From Phytobacter palmae (GTDB taxonomy: Bacteria; Pseudomonadota; Gammaproteobacteria; Enterobacterales; Enterobacteriaceae): a stretch of 64,000 bases of DNA. Of this stretch, positions 16,384-26,202 are shown piece by piece. Each line of letters starts with the position of its first letter. Positions within the stretch are counted from its first letter, which is position 1. Made by a program: the position numbers and the translations under genes. The DNA lies in the NCBI GenBank assembly GCA_900112785.1, contig FONB01000002.1:186001-250000 (forward strand), given 5' to 3'. Below the pieces are notes generated by a model. It saw only the letters and a list, made by a program, of their open reading frames with translations, was not told where the DNA came from and did no database searches.

Positions 16384-16910
16384 CAACGTTGTTCTCCCTC
16401 GCCTTCATCTTTTTACAACTTTCGTTTTTAGCCCTCGGCGGCGGTAATGCCATTATCCCTGAGTTGCAACGCCAGGTCGTCGATGTTCATCACTGGATGA
16501 CCTCCCGGGAATTCAGCGAACTGTTCGCTCTCGCCCAGGCCGCGCCCGGCCCCAATATGATGATTACCTCACTGGTCGGCTGGCGCGTTGCGGGGATCGC
16601 CGGGCTGCTGGTGTCAACCGTTTGCCAGTTCATCCCCTCGTCACTGATAGTGGTGGCGGGCGTGACGTTATGGAATAAGAACACCGACGAGAAAATGAAA
16701 CGCGTGTTAAACCATGCGTTAGTTCCACTGACGGTTGGCCTGGTAATCTCCGGCGGGGCGCTGGTCGCCGGTGCGGTAATACACAATGTTCTGCAATTCG
16801 CCACGATCGCCGTGTGTATTGTCCTGTTTTTGAAAACCCGTCTTTCGCCACTGATTTTGCTGGCCGCAGGCGGAATTGTCGGGCTGATCGCTGCCTTATA
16901 CGGAGTGTAA
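16380..16910 (+). CDS. chromate transporter subunit (CHR, C-terminal half type)
   Basis: A 176-residue membrane protein with its own CHR signature (FLALGGGNAIIPELQRQVVDVHHWMTSREFSELFALAQAAPGPN, about residues 15-58) and five to six hydrophobic segments. The ATG overlaps the stop of the preceding CHR gene, so the two are made in equal amounts and probably form a heterodimer in opposite orientations. Confidence 0.85.
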   Translation: MTTLFSLAFIFLQLSFLALGGGNAIIPELQRQVVDVHHWMTSREFSELFALAQAAPGPNMMITSLVGWRVAGIAGLLVSTVCQFIPSSLIVVAGVTLWNKNTDEKMKRVLNHALVPLTVGLVISGGALVAGAVIHNVLQFATIAVCIVLFLKTRLSPLILLAAGGIVGLIAALYGV

Positions 16911-16942
16911 CGCCATCTGCCACACCGCTGTGCCCGGACTGT

Positions 16943-16968
16943 CACTCCCCCTTTGCGAAGGGGGAGTG
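16943..16968. repeat. intergenic hairpin CACTCCCCC/GGGGGAGTG
   Basis: A perfect 9-bp stem with an 8-nt loop (TTTGCGAA), 32 bp after the chromate transporter genes. There is no T tract on either strand, so it is more like the palindromic repeats at 6629 and 24668 than a classical terminator. Confidence 0.5.
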
Positions 16969-17041
16969 TAACCTGCATGCTAGCGCTTCTTTTTTCATCA
17001 AAACCAGCCTGACTTCCCCATTCCTTATTGCCCCACGACCA

Positions 17042-17066
17042 CGCACCATTGCCGACATTTGCACCA
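17042..17066 (+). promoter_or_regulatory. possible NtrC half-sites
   Basis: Two direct CGCACCA/TGCACCA elements (17042-17048 and 17060-17066) match the NtrC half-site TGCACCA and lie about 65-85 bp upstream of a sigma54-like promoter. The inverted partner halves are missing, so the call is weak. Confidence 0.35.
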
Positions 17067-17128
17067 ATTTAGCCATCAAAAAACCTTATCTTGCGGTCAA
17101 AAAGCGCGAAATGACGCCTTTTAACGCC

Positions 17129-17145
17129 TGGCACAAAAATGGCAT
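17129..17145 (+). promoter_or_regulatory. sigma54-like -24/-12 promoter of the pyrimidine ABC operon
   Basis: TGGCAC-N5-TGGCAT fits the sigma54 consensus TGGCAC-N5-TTGCA with one mismatch. It would start transcription near 17156, overlapping the RutR-like palindrome at 17158. The same arrangement stands before preT. Confidence 0.6.
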
Positions 17146-17157
17146 AGAGAAACAAAC

Positions 17158-17173
17158 TTAACCAGTTAGTCAA
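17158..17173. promoter_or_regulatory. RutR-type operator upstream of the ABC operon
   Basis: TTAACCAGTTAGTCAA matches the RutR consensus TTGACCAnnTGGTCAA at 12 of 14 positions. It lies at the predicted transcription start and 20 bp before the ATPase gene, so a bound repressor would block transcription. A second copy is at 21898. Confidence 0.7.
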
Positions 17174-17192
17174 AAAACAGGAGAGGCCTGGA

Positions 17193-18032
17193 ATGAGCCA
17201 GTTGATCTATGCAGAGGAATCTGCGGTCGTACCGTTAAAACCGGCAACCGCCAGCGCACGGCCTGCCATCAGGGTAAACCAGGCCAACGTGATTTATCCG
17301 GCTGCCGACCAGCCGGTTCATGCCCTCAAAGACATTAACCTGACCATTCGCCAGGGGGAGTTTGTCTCGTTCATCGGCCCCTCCGGCTGTGGCAAAACCA
17401 CATTGCTGCGCGCTATTGCCGATCTCGAACCCATCACCTCCGGCGAAGTGCTGGTTAACGATATGACGCCTTCGGAGGCGCGCCAGGCGGGGGCATACGG
17501 CTATGTCTTCCAGGCCCCTGTCCTGTTGCCATGGCGTACCGTGCTGGCCAACGTCAAACTGCCGCTGCAAATCCAGGGCGTACCGCCGGAGCGCTGCGAT
17601 GAAATCGCTCGCGAGCAGCTTGCGCGCGTTGGGTTGAAAGGCTTCGAGAAAAAATATCCGTGGCAGCTTTCCGGCGGCATGCAGCAGCGCGTCTCGATTG
17701 CCCGTGCTCTGGGTTTTGAGCCCAAAATCCTGATGATGGACGAGCCCTTTGGCGCACTGGATGAACTGACGCGCGACAACCTCAACCAGCAGTTACAGCA
17801 ACTGTGGTTTAACGAACAGCGTACGATGGTCTTCGTGACACACTCCATTTCTGAGGCCGTCTATCTGTCGACCAAAATTGTGGTGATGTCACCGCGCCCG
17901 GGACGGATTGTGAAGGTCATTGACTCGCCGCTTCCCGCCGAGCGCTCGCTGGCGATTCGCGATACCCCGGCCTTTTTACAGCTCGCCGCTGACGTGCGTG
18001 AAGCGCTGGTGGAGGGACATCATGACCATTAG
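17193..18032 (+). CDS. ABC transporter ATPase, NitT/TauT type (pyrimidine cluster)
   Basis: A 279-residue ATPase with Walker A GPSGCGKTTLLRA (about residue 63), Q-loop FQAPVLLPWRTV, signature LSGGMQQRVSIARAL, Walker B ILMMDEPFGALDEL and switch VFVTHSISEAV. Residues 1-35 form a family-unlike leader. It overlaps the first permease gene by 11 bases, and RBS GGAGAGG precedes its ATG. The operon (ATPase, two permeases, binding protein, TetR regulator) is followed by the pyrimidine-degradation genes and shares their operator, so the likely cargo is uracil, thymine, a hydantoin or a ureide. Confidence 0.9.
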   Translation: MSQLIYAEESAVVPLKPATASARPAIRVNQANVIYPAADQPVHALKDINLTIRQGEFVSFIGPSGCGKTTLLRAIADLEPITSGEVLVNDMTPSEARQAGAYGYVFQAPVLLPWRTVLANVKLPLQIQGVPPERCDEIAREQLARVGLKGFEKKYPWQLSGGMQQRVSIARALGFEPKILMMDEPFGALDELTRDNLNQQLQQLWFNEQRTMVFVTHSISEAVYLSTKIVVMSPRPGRIVKVIDSPLPAERSLAIRDTPAFLQLAADVREALVEGHHDH

Positions 18033-18903
18033 TCAGCGTCTGCAACGCCATGTCCTGCCCGTCAGCAGTGTGTTACTGGTGGCGTTGATCCTCTGGTATG
18101 TGCTGGCCTTCGCCCTGAATGCTTCCGGGGTGATCGACCGTGTACTGACTCCGCGCGGTCCCTGGACAAGCAGTGACCTGATTGCCGCCTCCCTGAATGC
18201 CACCCGTCCGCTGCTCCCTGCGCCGCATCAGTTGATCATGGATATCTGGAACAGCATCACCCAGTGGCCGCTCACCTCGCCGCGTAACTTATTACTGCAT
18301 ACCTGGGTTACCGCGAGCGCCGCGTTGACCGGTTTCGCCATGGGAGTGGTGCTGGGCGTACTGCTGGCGGTGTGTATTGTCCATTCACGGACGCTTGATA
18401 AAGCACTGATGCCGTGGATTGTCGCTTCGCAGACCATTCCTGTACTGGCGATTGCCCCCATCGTGCTGATTATTCTTGGTAGCCTGGGGGTGACGGGCAT
18501 GCTTCCCAAAGCGACCATTGCCATGTATCTGTGCTTTTTTCCGGTCACCATCGCCACCGTTCAGGGGCTGCGTTCACCGCAAAAAATGGAGATGGAACTG
18601 GTTCATACCTACGCCGCACGACGTGTCGATATCTTCTGGATGGTGCGTCTGCCCTCTTCTCTGCCGTATCTCTTTCCGGCATTTCGCGTCGCCATTGCCA
18701 GTGGTCTGGTCGGCACGATGGTAGCGGAGCTGCCCACTGGCGCACAGGCCGGGCTGGGGGCCAGGCTTCTCACCGGCTCCTATTACGGCAATACCATCCA
18801 GATCTGGTCTGCGCTGGTGATGGCCTCATTATTAGGCCTGGCCTTAACCGGGCTGGTAACCCTGACCGAACGTCTGGTGATGCGCCAGCGTAAGGGGGCA
18901 TGA
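18022..18903 (+). CDS. ABC transporter permease 1 (pyrimidine cluster)
   Basis: The start at MTISQRLQRH is supported by GGAGGG upstream and an 11-base overlap with the ATPase gene. The 293-residue protein has six to seven hydrophobic segments and an EAA-type loop (MELVHTYAARRVDIFWMVRLPSSLPYLFPAFRVAIASGLVGTMVAE). Between the first and second membrane helices is an unusually long external loop (about residues 35-90). It pairs with the next permease to form a heteromeric channel. Confidence 0.88.
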   Translation: MTISQRLQRHVLPVSSVLLVALILWYVLAFALNASGVIDRVLTPRGPWTSSDLIAASLNATRPLLPAPHQLIMDIWNSITQWPLTSPRNLLLHTWVTASAALTGFAMGVVLGVLLAVCIVHSRTLDKALMPWIVASQTIPVLAIAPIVLIILGSLGVTGMLPKATIAMYLCFFPVTIATVQGLRSPQKMEMELVHTYAARRVDIFWMVRLPSSLPYLFPAFRVAIASGLVGTMVAELPTGAQAGLGARLLTGSYYGNTIQIWSALVMASLLGLALTGLVTLTERLVMRQRKGA

Positions 18904-19973
18904 TGAAAAAAAATCCCATTCCCGGCACGCTGCTCCTGGTCGCCGCCTTCATCGTTAGCGTGCTGTCGCTGATTCAGTTAAACGGAGAGAGCGATACCTC
19001 TAATGGACTTCGTTCTCATGCGCTCCTGCTGATTGTCAGTTCACTGCTGGCCTGTTCACAAACGGCTTTGCGTAGCGTGTTGTTCGCGGTAGCGCTCGCT
19101 GGCAGCGCACTCTGGCTTGCGCTGCTGCCGTTTAATGGCCTGAGCACCCTCGCGCTGGCGCTGCTTGCCGCCGTCAGCGTACAGCGCCTGGCGAGTGCAT
19201 CGGTTCCTGCGGCTGCTGTCGCCGCACTGCTCGGCATCTGGCTGTTGTGGTTCTGGCAGATTCTGGTCACCGGGTTTGCCGTTCCTCAGGTCATCCTGCC
19301 TGCGCCACTGGATATTCTCACTGCGCTCGTCGACGGTGTCTCTCTGCTGGCGGGTGACCTGGTGCAAACGGTCCTCAAGTCGGTGCTGGTGGGTTATCTG
19401 CTGGGCTGTGGCGCAGGCGTTGGCGTAGCGCTGCTTATCGACAGACTTCCCTTTCTGCAACGCGGCCTGCTCCCTGTCGCCAGCCTGACCAGTACCGTAC
19501 CGCTGGTCGGCGTCGCCCCTATCGCTGTGATGTGGTTTGGTTTCGACTGGCCGTCAAAAGCTGCCGTGGTCATTCTGGTGACCTTTTTCCCGGCGCTGGT
19601 CAGCACGCTTGCCGGGCTGAAAGCGAGTGGCAAGCTCGAACAAGAACTGATGTATTGCTACGCCGCGACGCCCCACCAGCAGTTGCGCATGCTGCGCCTG
19701 CCTGCTGCGATGCCGTTTATTTTTAGCGCTCTGAAAGTCAATGCCACCCTGGCGCTCATTACCGCCATTGTCGCTGAGTATTTTGGCTCGCCGACCGCCG
19801 GGCTGGGCTTTCGTATCTCCACAGAGTCAGCGCGAATGCATATGCCCATCGTGTGGTCAGCGATTGTGGTCTCATCGCTGGCCGGTTCGCTGATTTACAC
19901 CTTGCTGGTCCGGCTCGATCGCCGCGTGAATTTCTGGCATCCCTCGATTCGCGGGATGGCAACGGAAAAGTAA
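18900..19973 (+). CDS. ABC transporter permease 2, with N-terminal membrane extension
   Basis: A 357-residue permease, about 100 residues longer than common family members. The extra N-terminal part (residues about 5-100) is made of three to four hydrophobic helices, followed by a normal permease core with the EAA loop (YCYAATPHQQLRMLRLPAAMPFIFSALKVNATLALITAIVAEYFG). The ATG overlaps the stop of permease 1 (ATGA), showing coupled translation. Confidence 0.87.
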   Translation: MMKKNPIPGTLLLVAAFIVSVLSLIQLNGESDTSNGLRSHALLLIVSSLLACSQTALRSVLFAVALAGSALWLALLPFNGLSTLALALLAAVSVQRLASASVPAAAVAALLGIWLLWFWQILVTGFAVPQVILPAPLDILTALVDGVSLLAGDLVQTVLKSVLVGYLLGCGAGVGVALLIDRLPFLQRGLLPVASLTSTVPLVGVAPIAVMWFGFDWPSKAAVVILVTFFPALVSTLAGLKASGKLEQELMYCYAATPHQQLRMLRLPAAMPFIFSALKVNATLALITAIVAEYFGSPTAGLGFRISTESARMHMPIVWSAIVVSSLAGSLIYTLLVRLDRRVNFWHPSIRGMATEK

Positions 19974-20020
19974 AACAACATAAAAACATGATGATGCACA
20001 CTAACCCGAGGAGTTATCCC

Positions 20021-21037
20021 ATGAAGAAACGTTCCGCTTTTCGCCGGGGGTTGTTGCTGGCGGCAATGTCTGTGGCTTTTACCTTTTCAGCACACGCAGC
20101 AGAGAAAGTGACGCTGCAGTTGAAATGGGTGCCACAGGCGCAATTCGCTGGCTACTACGTGGCGCAGGAAAAAGGGTTCTATAAAGAGGAAGGACTGGAT
20201 GTCACGATCAAACCCGGCGGTACGGATATCTCCCCGGTTCAGGTGATTGCCGGAAAATCTGCGGATGTCATCGTCAACTGGCTGCCGGATGCGCTGGCGT
20301 CACGCGAGGCGGGCGTTCCGCTGGTTAACATTGCTCAGGTTTACGATCGCTCCGGGATGATGCTGACCTGTAAAAAATCAAGCGGCATTAAAACGCCTGC
20401 CGATTTCAAAGGTAAAACACTGGGCGTCTGGTATGGCGGCAATGAGTATCCCTTCTTCAACTGGATGAACAAACTCGGGCTGAAACCTGGCACCGATATT
20501 ACCATTCTCAAACAAGGCTTTAACGTTGATCCGCTGTTGCAGGATCAGGCAGCCTGCATCTCCACCATGAACTACAACGAATACTGGCAGTTGATCGACG
20601 CAGGTTTAAAAGAAGCGGATTTGATCACCTTCCCGTATGAGGATCAGGGTGTTTCCACCCTGGAAGATGGCCTGTATGTGCTGGACTCCAGCCTGAAAGA
20701 TCCGGCGTTCGTCGCCAGAATGGCGAAGTTCCTCAAAGCGTCATTTAAAGGCTGGGACTACGCGGTGAAACACCCGCAAGAGGCGGCAAAAATCGTGGTT
20801 GCGGAAGATGCTTCCGGCGCCGCTACCGAAGAAGTACAGACTCGCCAGATGGAAAACGTGGCGAAGCTGATTACTAACGCCAACACACCGAAAATTGGCT
20901 ATCTCGATCCGGCAGCCTACCGCCGCACGATTGATGTTTTATTGCACAGTGGTGGTGATACCCCGGTTATCAAAAAAGATCCGGGTGACAGCGCAATGAC
21001 CCATACCGTCTGGGATGCCGCGGCAAAACTGAAATAA
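20021..21037 (+). CDS. ABC transporter substrate-binding protein, NMT1/THI5-like
   Basis: The start at MKKRSAFRRG has GAGGAG nine bases upstream, giving 338 residues. A Sec signal peptide ends near residue 27 (SAHAAEKV). The mature protein opens with LQLKWVPQAQFAGYYVAQEKGFY, the signature of the NMT1/THI5-like fold whose members bind pyrimidine-like rings (thiamine precursors, riboflavin). That ring preference agrees with the pyrimidine catabolic genes downstream and makes uracil, thymine or a dihydro form a reasonable ligand, as an inference. A small CCGCC/GGCGG hairpin lies just after the stop, before the TetR gene. Confidence 0.88.
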   Translation: MKKRSAFRRGLLLAAMSVAFTFSAHAAEKVTLQLKWVPQAQFAGYYVAQEKGFYKEEGLDVTIKPGGTDISPVQVIAGKSADVIVNWLPDALASREAGVPLVNIAQVYDRSGMMLTCKKSSGIKTPADFKGKTLGVWYGGNEYPFFNWMNKLGLKPGTDITILKQGFNVDPLLQDQAACISTMNYNEYWQLIDAGLKEADLITFPYEDQGVSTLEDGLYVLDSSLKDPAFVARMAKFLKASFKGWDYAVKHPQEAAKIVVAEDASGAATEEVQTRQMENVAKLITNANTPKIGYLDPAAYRRTIDVLLHSGGDTPVIKKDPGDSAMTHTVWDAAAKLK

Positions 21038-21078
21038 CCCTTCCCCGCCAGGGACGGCGGATTTCACTGGAGCCTGTC

Positions 21079-21726
21079 ATGAATGAAAGCCTGCTAAGTG
21101 GTATCGAGGTCGCGCTGGAAAAAGGGCGTATTCGCCAGGATAACGAGGCAATCATCATGCCCGCCGCAGAACGGGTCTTTGCCCGTTACGGATTTCGCGG
21201 TGCCACCATGCAGCAGATTGCCGATGCCGCTGACCTGCCCAAAGCCAATCTGCATTACTACTTCGGCAGTAAACAAACCCTTTATTTGCGTGTGCTGGAG
21301 TGCATTCTCCACGACTGGCTGGCGCCGCTGGAAGGCATTTCCGCCAGTGCCGATCCCAAAACTGCGCTCGAAGAGTATGTCCGTAAAAAGATCGGCTTTA
21401 GTTTTGCCCGCCCGGAAGCCTCCCGCCTGTTCGCCAATGAGATCCTGCAAGGGGCACAGGTGGTTCATCCACTGTTAAAAACGCAGCTTCGACAACTGGT
21501 GGCGGAAAAAGCCCGCATTCTTGATGGCTGGATTGCGCTCGGCAAGCTCTCTGCGATGGACACCACCCACTTCTTTTTTACCGTCTGGTCGATGACCCAA
21601 ACCTATGCGGATTTTGATATCCAGATTGCCGCTGTACTGGGAGATGACTCGCATAGCGAAACGGCACAGCAACGGGCGACAGACCATGTATTGCGTTGTG
21701 TCTGGCGAATCTGCGGTCTTGAATAA
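21079..21726 (+). CDS. TetR family regulator, RutR-like, of pyrimidine use
   Basis: A 215-residue TetR protein. The N-terminal HTH runs over about residues 28-72 (AAERVFARYGFRGATMQQIADAADLPKANLHYYFGSKQTLYLRVL). The C-terminal domain has RutR-like stretches, such as DWLAPLEGISASADPKTALEEYVRKKI and EASRLFANEILQGA, that parallel E. coli RutR as I remember it. RutR releases DNA on binding uracil or thymine. Two palindromes resembling the RutR box stand before the transporter operon and before preT, flanking this gene, so it probably represses both and is relieved by pyrimidine. GGAG precedes its ATG. Confidence 0.85.
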   Translation: MNESLLSGIEVALEKGRIRQDNEAIIMPAAERVFARYGFRGATMQQIADAADLPKANLHYYFGSKQTLYLRVLECILHDWLAPLEGISASADPKTALEEYVRKKIGFSFARPEASRLFANEILQGAQVVHPLLKTQLRQLVAEKARILDGWIALGKLSAMDTTHFFFTVWSMTQTYADFDIQIAAVLGDDSHSETAQQRATDHVLRCVWRICGLE

Positions 21727-21729
21727 ACC

Positions 21730-21748
21730 TTGCTGCAAAATGCAGCAA
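21730..21748. repeat. perfect hairpin TTGCTGC/GCAGCAA after the TetR gene
   Basis: A 7-bp stem with a 5-nt loop just past the TetR stop. No T tract follows, so it may be a weak terminator or an mRNA 3' end stabiliser. Confidence 0.4.
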
Positions 21749-21863
21749 TTGGCAGCAAACAGGGTGCGAAATGCACCAAAAAACAGCAATAAAAGTCAGG
21801 TCATTGTATTAACGATCTTATGCCCTCCTGAATTTACGCGCTCTTCGGCAAAGTTGTCGCAAA

Positions 21864-21880
21864 TGGCACGCAATTAGCAT
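21864..21880 (+). promoter_or_regulatory. sigma54-like -24/-12 promoter of the preTA-hydantoinase operon
   Basis: TGGCAC-N5-TAGCAT fits the sigma54 consensus with one mismatch at the -12 element. The predicted start near 21890 lies just before the RutR-like box at 21898. A TGCACCA half-site at 21772-21778, about 90 bp upstream, could bind NtrC. Confidence 0.6.
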
Positions 21881-21897
21881 GGTTATTACGCGAAAAC

Positions 21898-21913
21898 TTA
21901 ACCATCTGGTCAG
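21898..21913. promoter_or_regulatory. RutR-type operator upstream of preT
   Basis: TTAACCATCTGGTCAG matches TTGACCAnnTGGTCAA at 12 of 14 positions. It lies just downstream of the predicted sigma54 start, the same geometry as at 17158. Confidence 0.7.
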
Positions 21914-21961
21914 GATTCATAACACGGGGAGAGATAACCCCGCTGACAATTCAGGAGAAGC

Positions 21962-23350
21962 ATGATGAGCAACTATTCAGGTAGCCACGCCCGGGGGATC
22001 CAGGCCGCACGGCTGACTCCCGACGCGTATGCCCGCGAGTTTGCGGACTGCGCCCCCCCGTTAACCACCACCCAGGCGGTGATTGAAGCAGAACGTTGTT
22101 ATTATTGCTTTGACGCCCCCTGCTCCCGGGCCTGCCCGGCTGATATTGATGTGCCGAGCTTTATCCAGCGAATTGCCCAGAGCAACGATCGCGGCGCGGC
22201 AGAGGTTATTTTACGCGCCAATGTGCTGGGCGGGATCTGCAGCCGCGTCTGCCCTACCGAAACCTTGTGCGAGCAGGCCTGCGTGCGTAACGCGCAGGAT
22301 GGTCGTCCGCTCAATATCAGTCTGCTCCAGCGCCACGCCACCGACCATTTCTTTGCTAACCCCGGTAAACCTCTGTTTGTCCGCGGGCCCGAAACCGGCA
22401 GACGCATTGCCGTGGTCGGTGCCGGCCCCGCCGGGCTAACTGTCGCTCACCACCTGGCAATAGCAGGCCACAACGTGGATCTCTTTGATGCCCGCAGCAA
22501 AGCAGGCGGTCTTAATGAATACGGTCTCGCCCGCTACAAGGTGACCGATGATTTCGCCGCGCGGGAAGTGGCCTGGCTGCTTTCGGCAGGCGGCATTACG
22601 CTGCATGCGGATAAAACGCTCGGCAAAGATTTTAGCCTTGCTCAGTTACGAGCCAGCTACGACGCGGTATTTCTCGGACTGGGGTTAGCAGGGGTTAATC
22701 AACTGGAAACGGGGGATGCAGAACCAGAAGGCGTTTGTGAAGCGGTGGATTTTATTGCTGATTTGCGCCAGTGCGCGGATCTCAGCCAACTCCCCGTTGG
22801 CCGCAAAGTGGTGGTGATTGGCGGAGGGATGACCGCCGTCGACGCCGCTGTACAGGCGAAAAAGCTCGGCGCTCAGGAGGTGACGCTGGTGTATCGCCGT
22901 GGCGAAGCGCAGATGAAAGCCTCGGAAAAAGAGCGGCAGTGGGCACAGCTTAATGGTGTGACGATACGCCTGTGGGCCGCCCCTTTACGCTTCGAGCAAC
23001 ACAACAATCAGCTGACGGGCGTAACGTTCAGCGTGGTGCGTGAAGGTGAAGTCAGTGATGAGATCTTCACGCTTGAAGCTGACATGGCGCTTAAAGCCAT
23101 CGGCCAGACCTTCGACAGCACCTCTGTCGGACAAACCATTTCGCTCAAACACGGGCGTATTGTCACCGACGAGTGCGGTCGCACCTCGCTGGCTGGCGTC
23201 TGGGCCGGGGGAGACTGCTGTGCGGGCGGCCTTGACCTGACGGTCGATGCCGTACGCCAGGGCAAACTCGCCGCCCGCTCTATCGCGCTGGCCCTTACTG
23301 TCTCCGACGCCGCAAACGCCACCTCATTTCAGGAGCACTCCCATGGCTAA
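21962..23350 (+). CDS. preT: NAD(P)H-dependent dihydropyrimidine dehydrogenase, FAD subunit PreT
   Basis: A 462-residue iron-sulfur flavoprotein. N-terminal Cys clusters (CYYCFDAPCSRACP, about residues 42-55, and CSRVCPTETLCEQACVRN, about 92-109) bind two [4Fe-4S] centres. FAD binds at RIAVVGAGPAGLTVAHHLA and NAD(P) at KVVVIGGGMTAVDAA. It passes electrons to PreA, which reduces the 5,6-double bond of uracil or thymine. It is longer than E. coli PreT (about 412) and closer in size to the Pseudomonas form. RBS AGGAGAAGC; a second ATG follows directly. The 3' end overlaps preA by eight bases. Confidence 0.93.
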   Translation: MMSNYSGSHARGIQAARLTPDAYAREFADCAPPLTTTQAVIEAERCYYCFDAPCSRACPADIDVPSFIQRIAQSNDRGAAEVILRANVLGGICSRVCPTETLCEQACVRNAQDGRPLNISLLQRHATDHFFANPGKPLFVRGPETGRRIAVVGAGPAGLTVAHHLAIAGHNVDLFDARSKAGGLNEYGLARYKVTDDFAAREVAWLLSAGGITLHADKTLGKDFSLAQLRASYDAVFLGLGLAGVNQLETGDAEPEGVCEAVDFIADLRQCADLSQLPVGRKVVVIGGGMTAVDAAVQAKKLGAQEVTLVYRRGEAQMKASEKERQWAQLNGVTIRLWAAPLRFEQHNNQLTGVTFSVVREGEVSDEIFTLEADMALKAIGQTFDSTSVGQTISLKHGRIVTDECGRTSLAGVWAGGDCCAGGLDLTVDAVRQGKLAARSIALALTVSDAANATSFQEHSHG

Positions 23351-24647
23351 TCTGCATACCGATTTTCTTGGCATCAAAAGTCCCAATCCATTCTGGCTGG
23401 CATCCGCGCCGCCCACTGACAAAGAGTACAACGTGGAGCGTGCCTTTCAGGCGGGCTGGGGTGGCGTGGTGTGGAAAACGCTCGGGCTGGATCCACACGT
23501 GGTTAACGTCAGCGGGCCGCGCTACGGCACCCTGCTCGGGACCGACCGACGTATTCTGGGGCTGAATAATATCGAGCTGATCACCGATCGTACGCTGGCC
23601 ATCAACCTTGAAGAGATTACCCGCGTTAAAAAACGCTGGCCTGACCGGGCGGTTGTGGTGTCGATCATGGTGCCCTGCGAAGAAGAGGCCTGGAAAACCA
23701 TTCTGCCGCAGGTAGAAGCCACCGGGGCTGATGGTATTGAGCTTAACTTCGGCTGCCCGCATGGGATGAGCGAACGCGGAATGGGTGCGGCGGTGGGCCA
23801 GGTGCCGGAGTATATCGAAATGGTCACCCGCTGGTGCAAGCAATATTGCAGCCTGCCGGTGATTGTCAAACTGACGCCGAATATCACCGATATCCGTTAT
23901 CCGGCCAGGGCGGCGAAAGCAGGCGGTGCAGATGCCGTATCGCTGATCAACACCATTAATTCGGTGATAGGCGTGGACCTCGACCAGATGTTGATGTCAC
24001 CTCACACCGGCAGCCAGGGTTCACACGGCGGCTATTGCGGCCCGGCAGTGAAGCCGATTGCGCTGAATATGGTCTCGGAAATTGGCCGCGACGCCCAGAC
24101 CCGTGGTTTACCGATTTCCGGCATTGGCGGCATCGCCACCTGGCGCGATGCCGCGGAGTTTATCGCACTGGGGTGCGCAACGGTGCAGGTCTGTACCGCC
24201 GCGATGGTCCACGGTTTCCAGATTGTGCGCGACATGATAAGCGGCCTGGAGAACTACATGGACCAGAAAGGGTTCCGGACCATCGAAGACTTCCGCGGCA
24301 TGGCGCTGCCAAGCGTCACCGACTGGCGTTATCTCAACCTTAACCACGTGGATAAAGCGGTAATCGACCAGGCGTCGTGCATTAAGTGCGGGCGCTGCCA
24401 TCTGGTCTGTGAAGACACATCGCACCAGGCGATTACCGCCATCACCGGGGATGAACGACGTTTCGAGGTACGCGAAGAGGATTGCGTCGGCTGCAACCTC
24501 TGCGCCTCGATTTGCCCGGTGGAGAACTGCATTTCACTGCGTAGTTTGCAACCCGGGGAAGTGGATAAGCGTACCGGCAAGGTTGTGACGGACCAGTACG
24601 CTAACTGGACAACGCACCCGAATAACCCGATGGCGCAACCAGCTTAG
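23343..24647 (+). CDS. preA: dihydropyrimidine dehydrogenase, FMN/iron-sulfur subunit PreA
   Basis: A 434-residue protein: an FMN-binding dihydroorotate-dehydrogenase-like barrel (residues 1-330), with KTLGLDPHVVNVSGPRY, NFGCPHGMSERGMG and GIGGIATWRDAAEFIALGC, then a C-terminal double [4Fe-4S] ferredoxin domain (CIKCGRCHLVC and CVGCNLCASICPVENC, about 345-395). The loop ending AAVGQ lacks the Cys that acts as general acid in mammalian DPD, as in E. coli PreA. The ATG at 23343 follows CAGGAG and overlaps preT. Together they make dihydrouracil or dihydrothymine. Confidence 0.93.
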   Translation: MANLHTDFLGIKSPNPFWLASAPPTDKEYNVERAFQAGWGGVVWKTLGLDPHVVNVSGPRYGTLLGTDRRILGLNNIELITDRTLAINLEEITRVKKRWPDRAVVVSIMVPCEEEAWKTILPQVEATGADGIELNFGCPHGMSERGMGAAVGQVPEYIEMVTRWCKQYCSLPVIVKLTPNITDIRYPARAAKAGGADAVSLINTINSVIGVDLDQMLMSPHTGSQGSHGGYCGPAVKPIALNMVSEIGRDAQTRGLPISGIGGIATWRDAAEFIALGCATVQVCTAAMVHGFQIVRDMISGLENYMDQKGFRTIEDFRGMALPSVTDWRYLNLNHVDKAVIDQASCIKCGRCHLVCEDTSHQAITAITGDERRFEVREEDCVGCNLCASICPVENCISLRSLQPGEVDKRTGKVVTDQYANWTTHPNNPMAQPA

Positions 24648-24667
24648 TTGATGGTGGTGCGGCCCGC

Positions 24668-24690
24668 CCCCTCCCTCAAAGGTGAGGGCA
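24668..24690. repeat. intergenic hairpin in the preA-dihydropyrimidinase gap
   Basis: CCCTC-aaaggt-GAGGG with flanking C/G-rich bases; similar in type to the repeats at 6629 and 16943. It may reduce read-through or stabilise the preTA part of the message. Confidence 0.4.
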
Positions 24691-24705
24691 AAAGAAGATA
24701 ACTAA

Positions 24706-26178
<1,473 letters not shown>

Positions 26179-26202
26179 TCACCTGACATTGAGGAAATAA
26201 TC

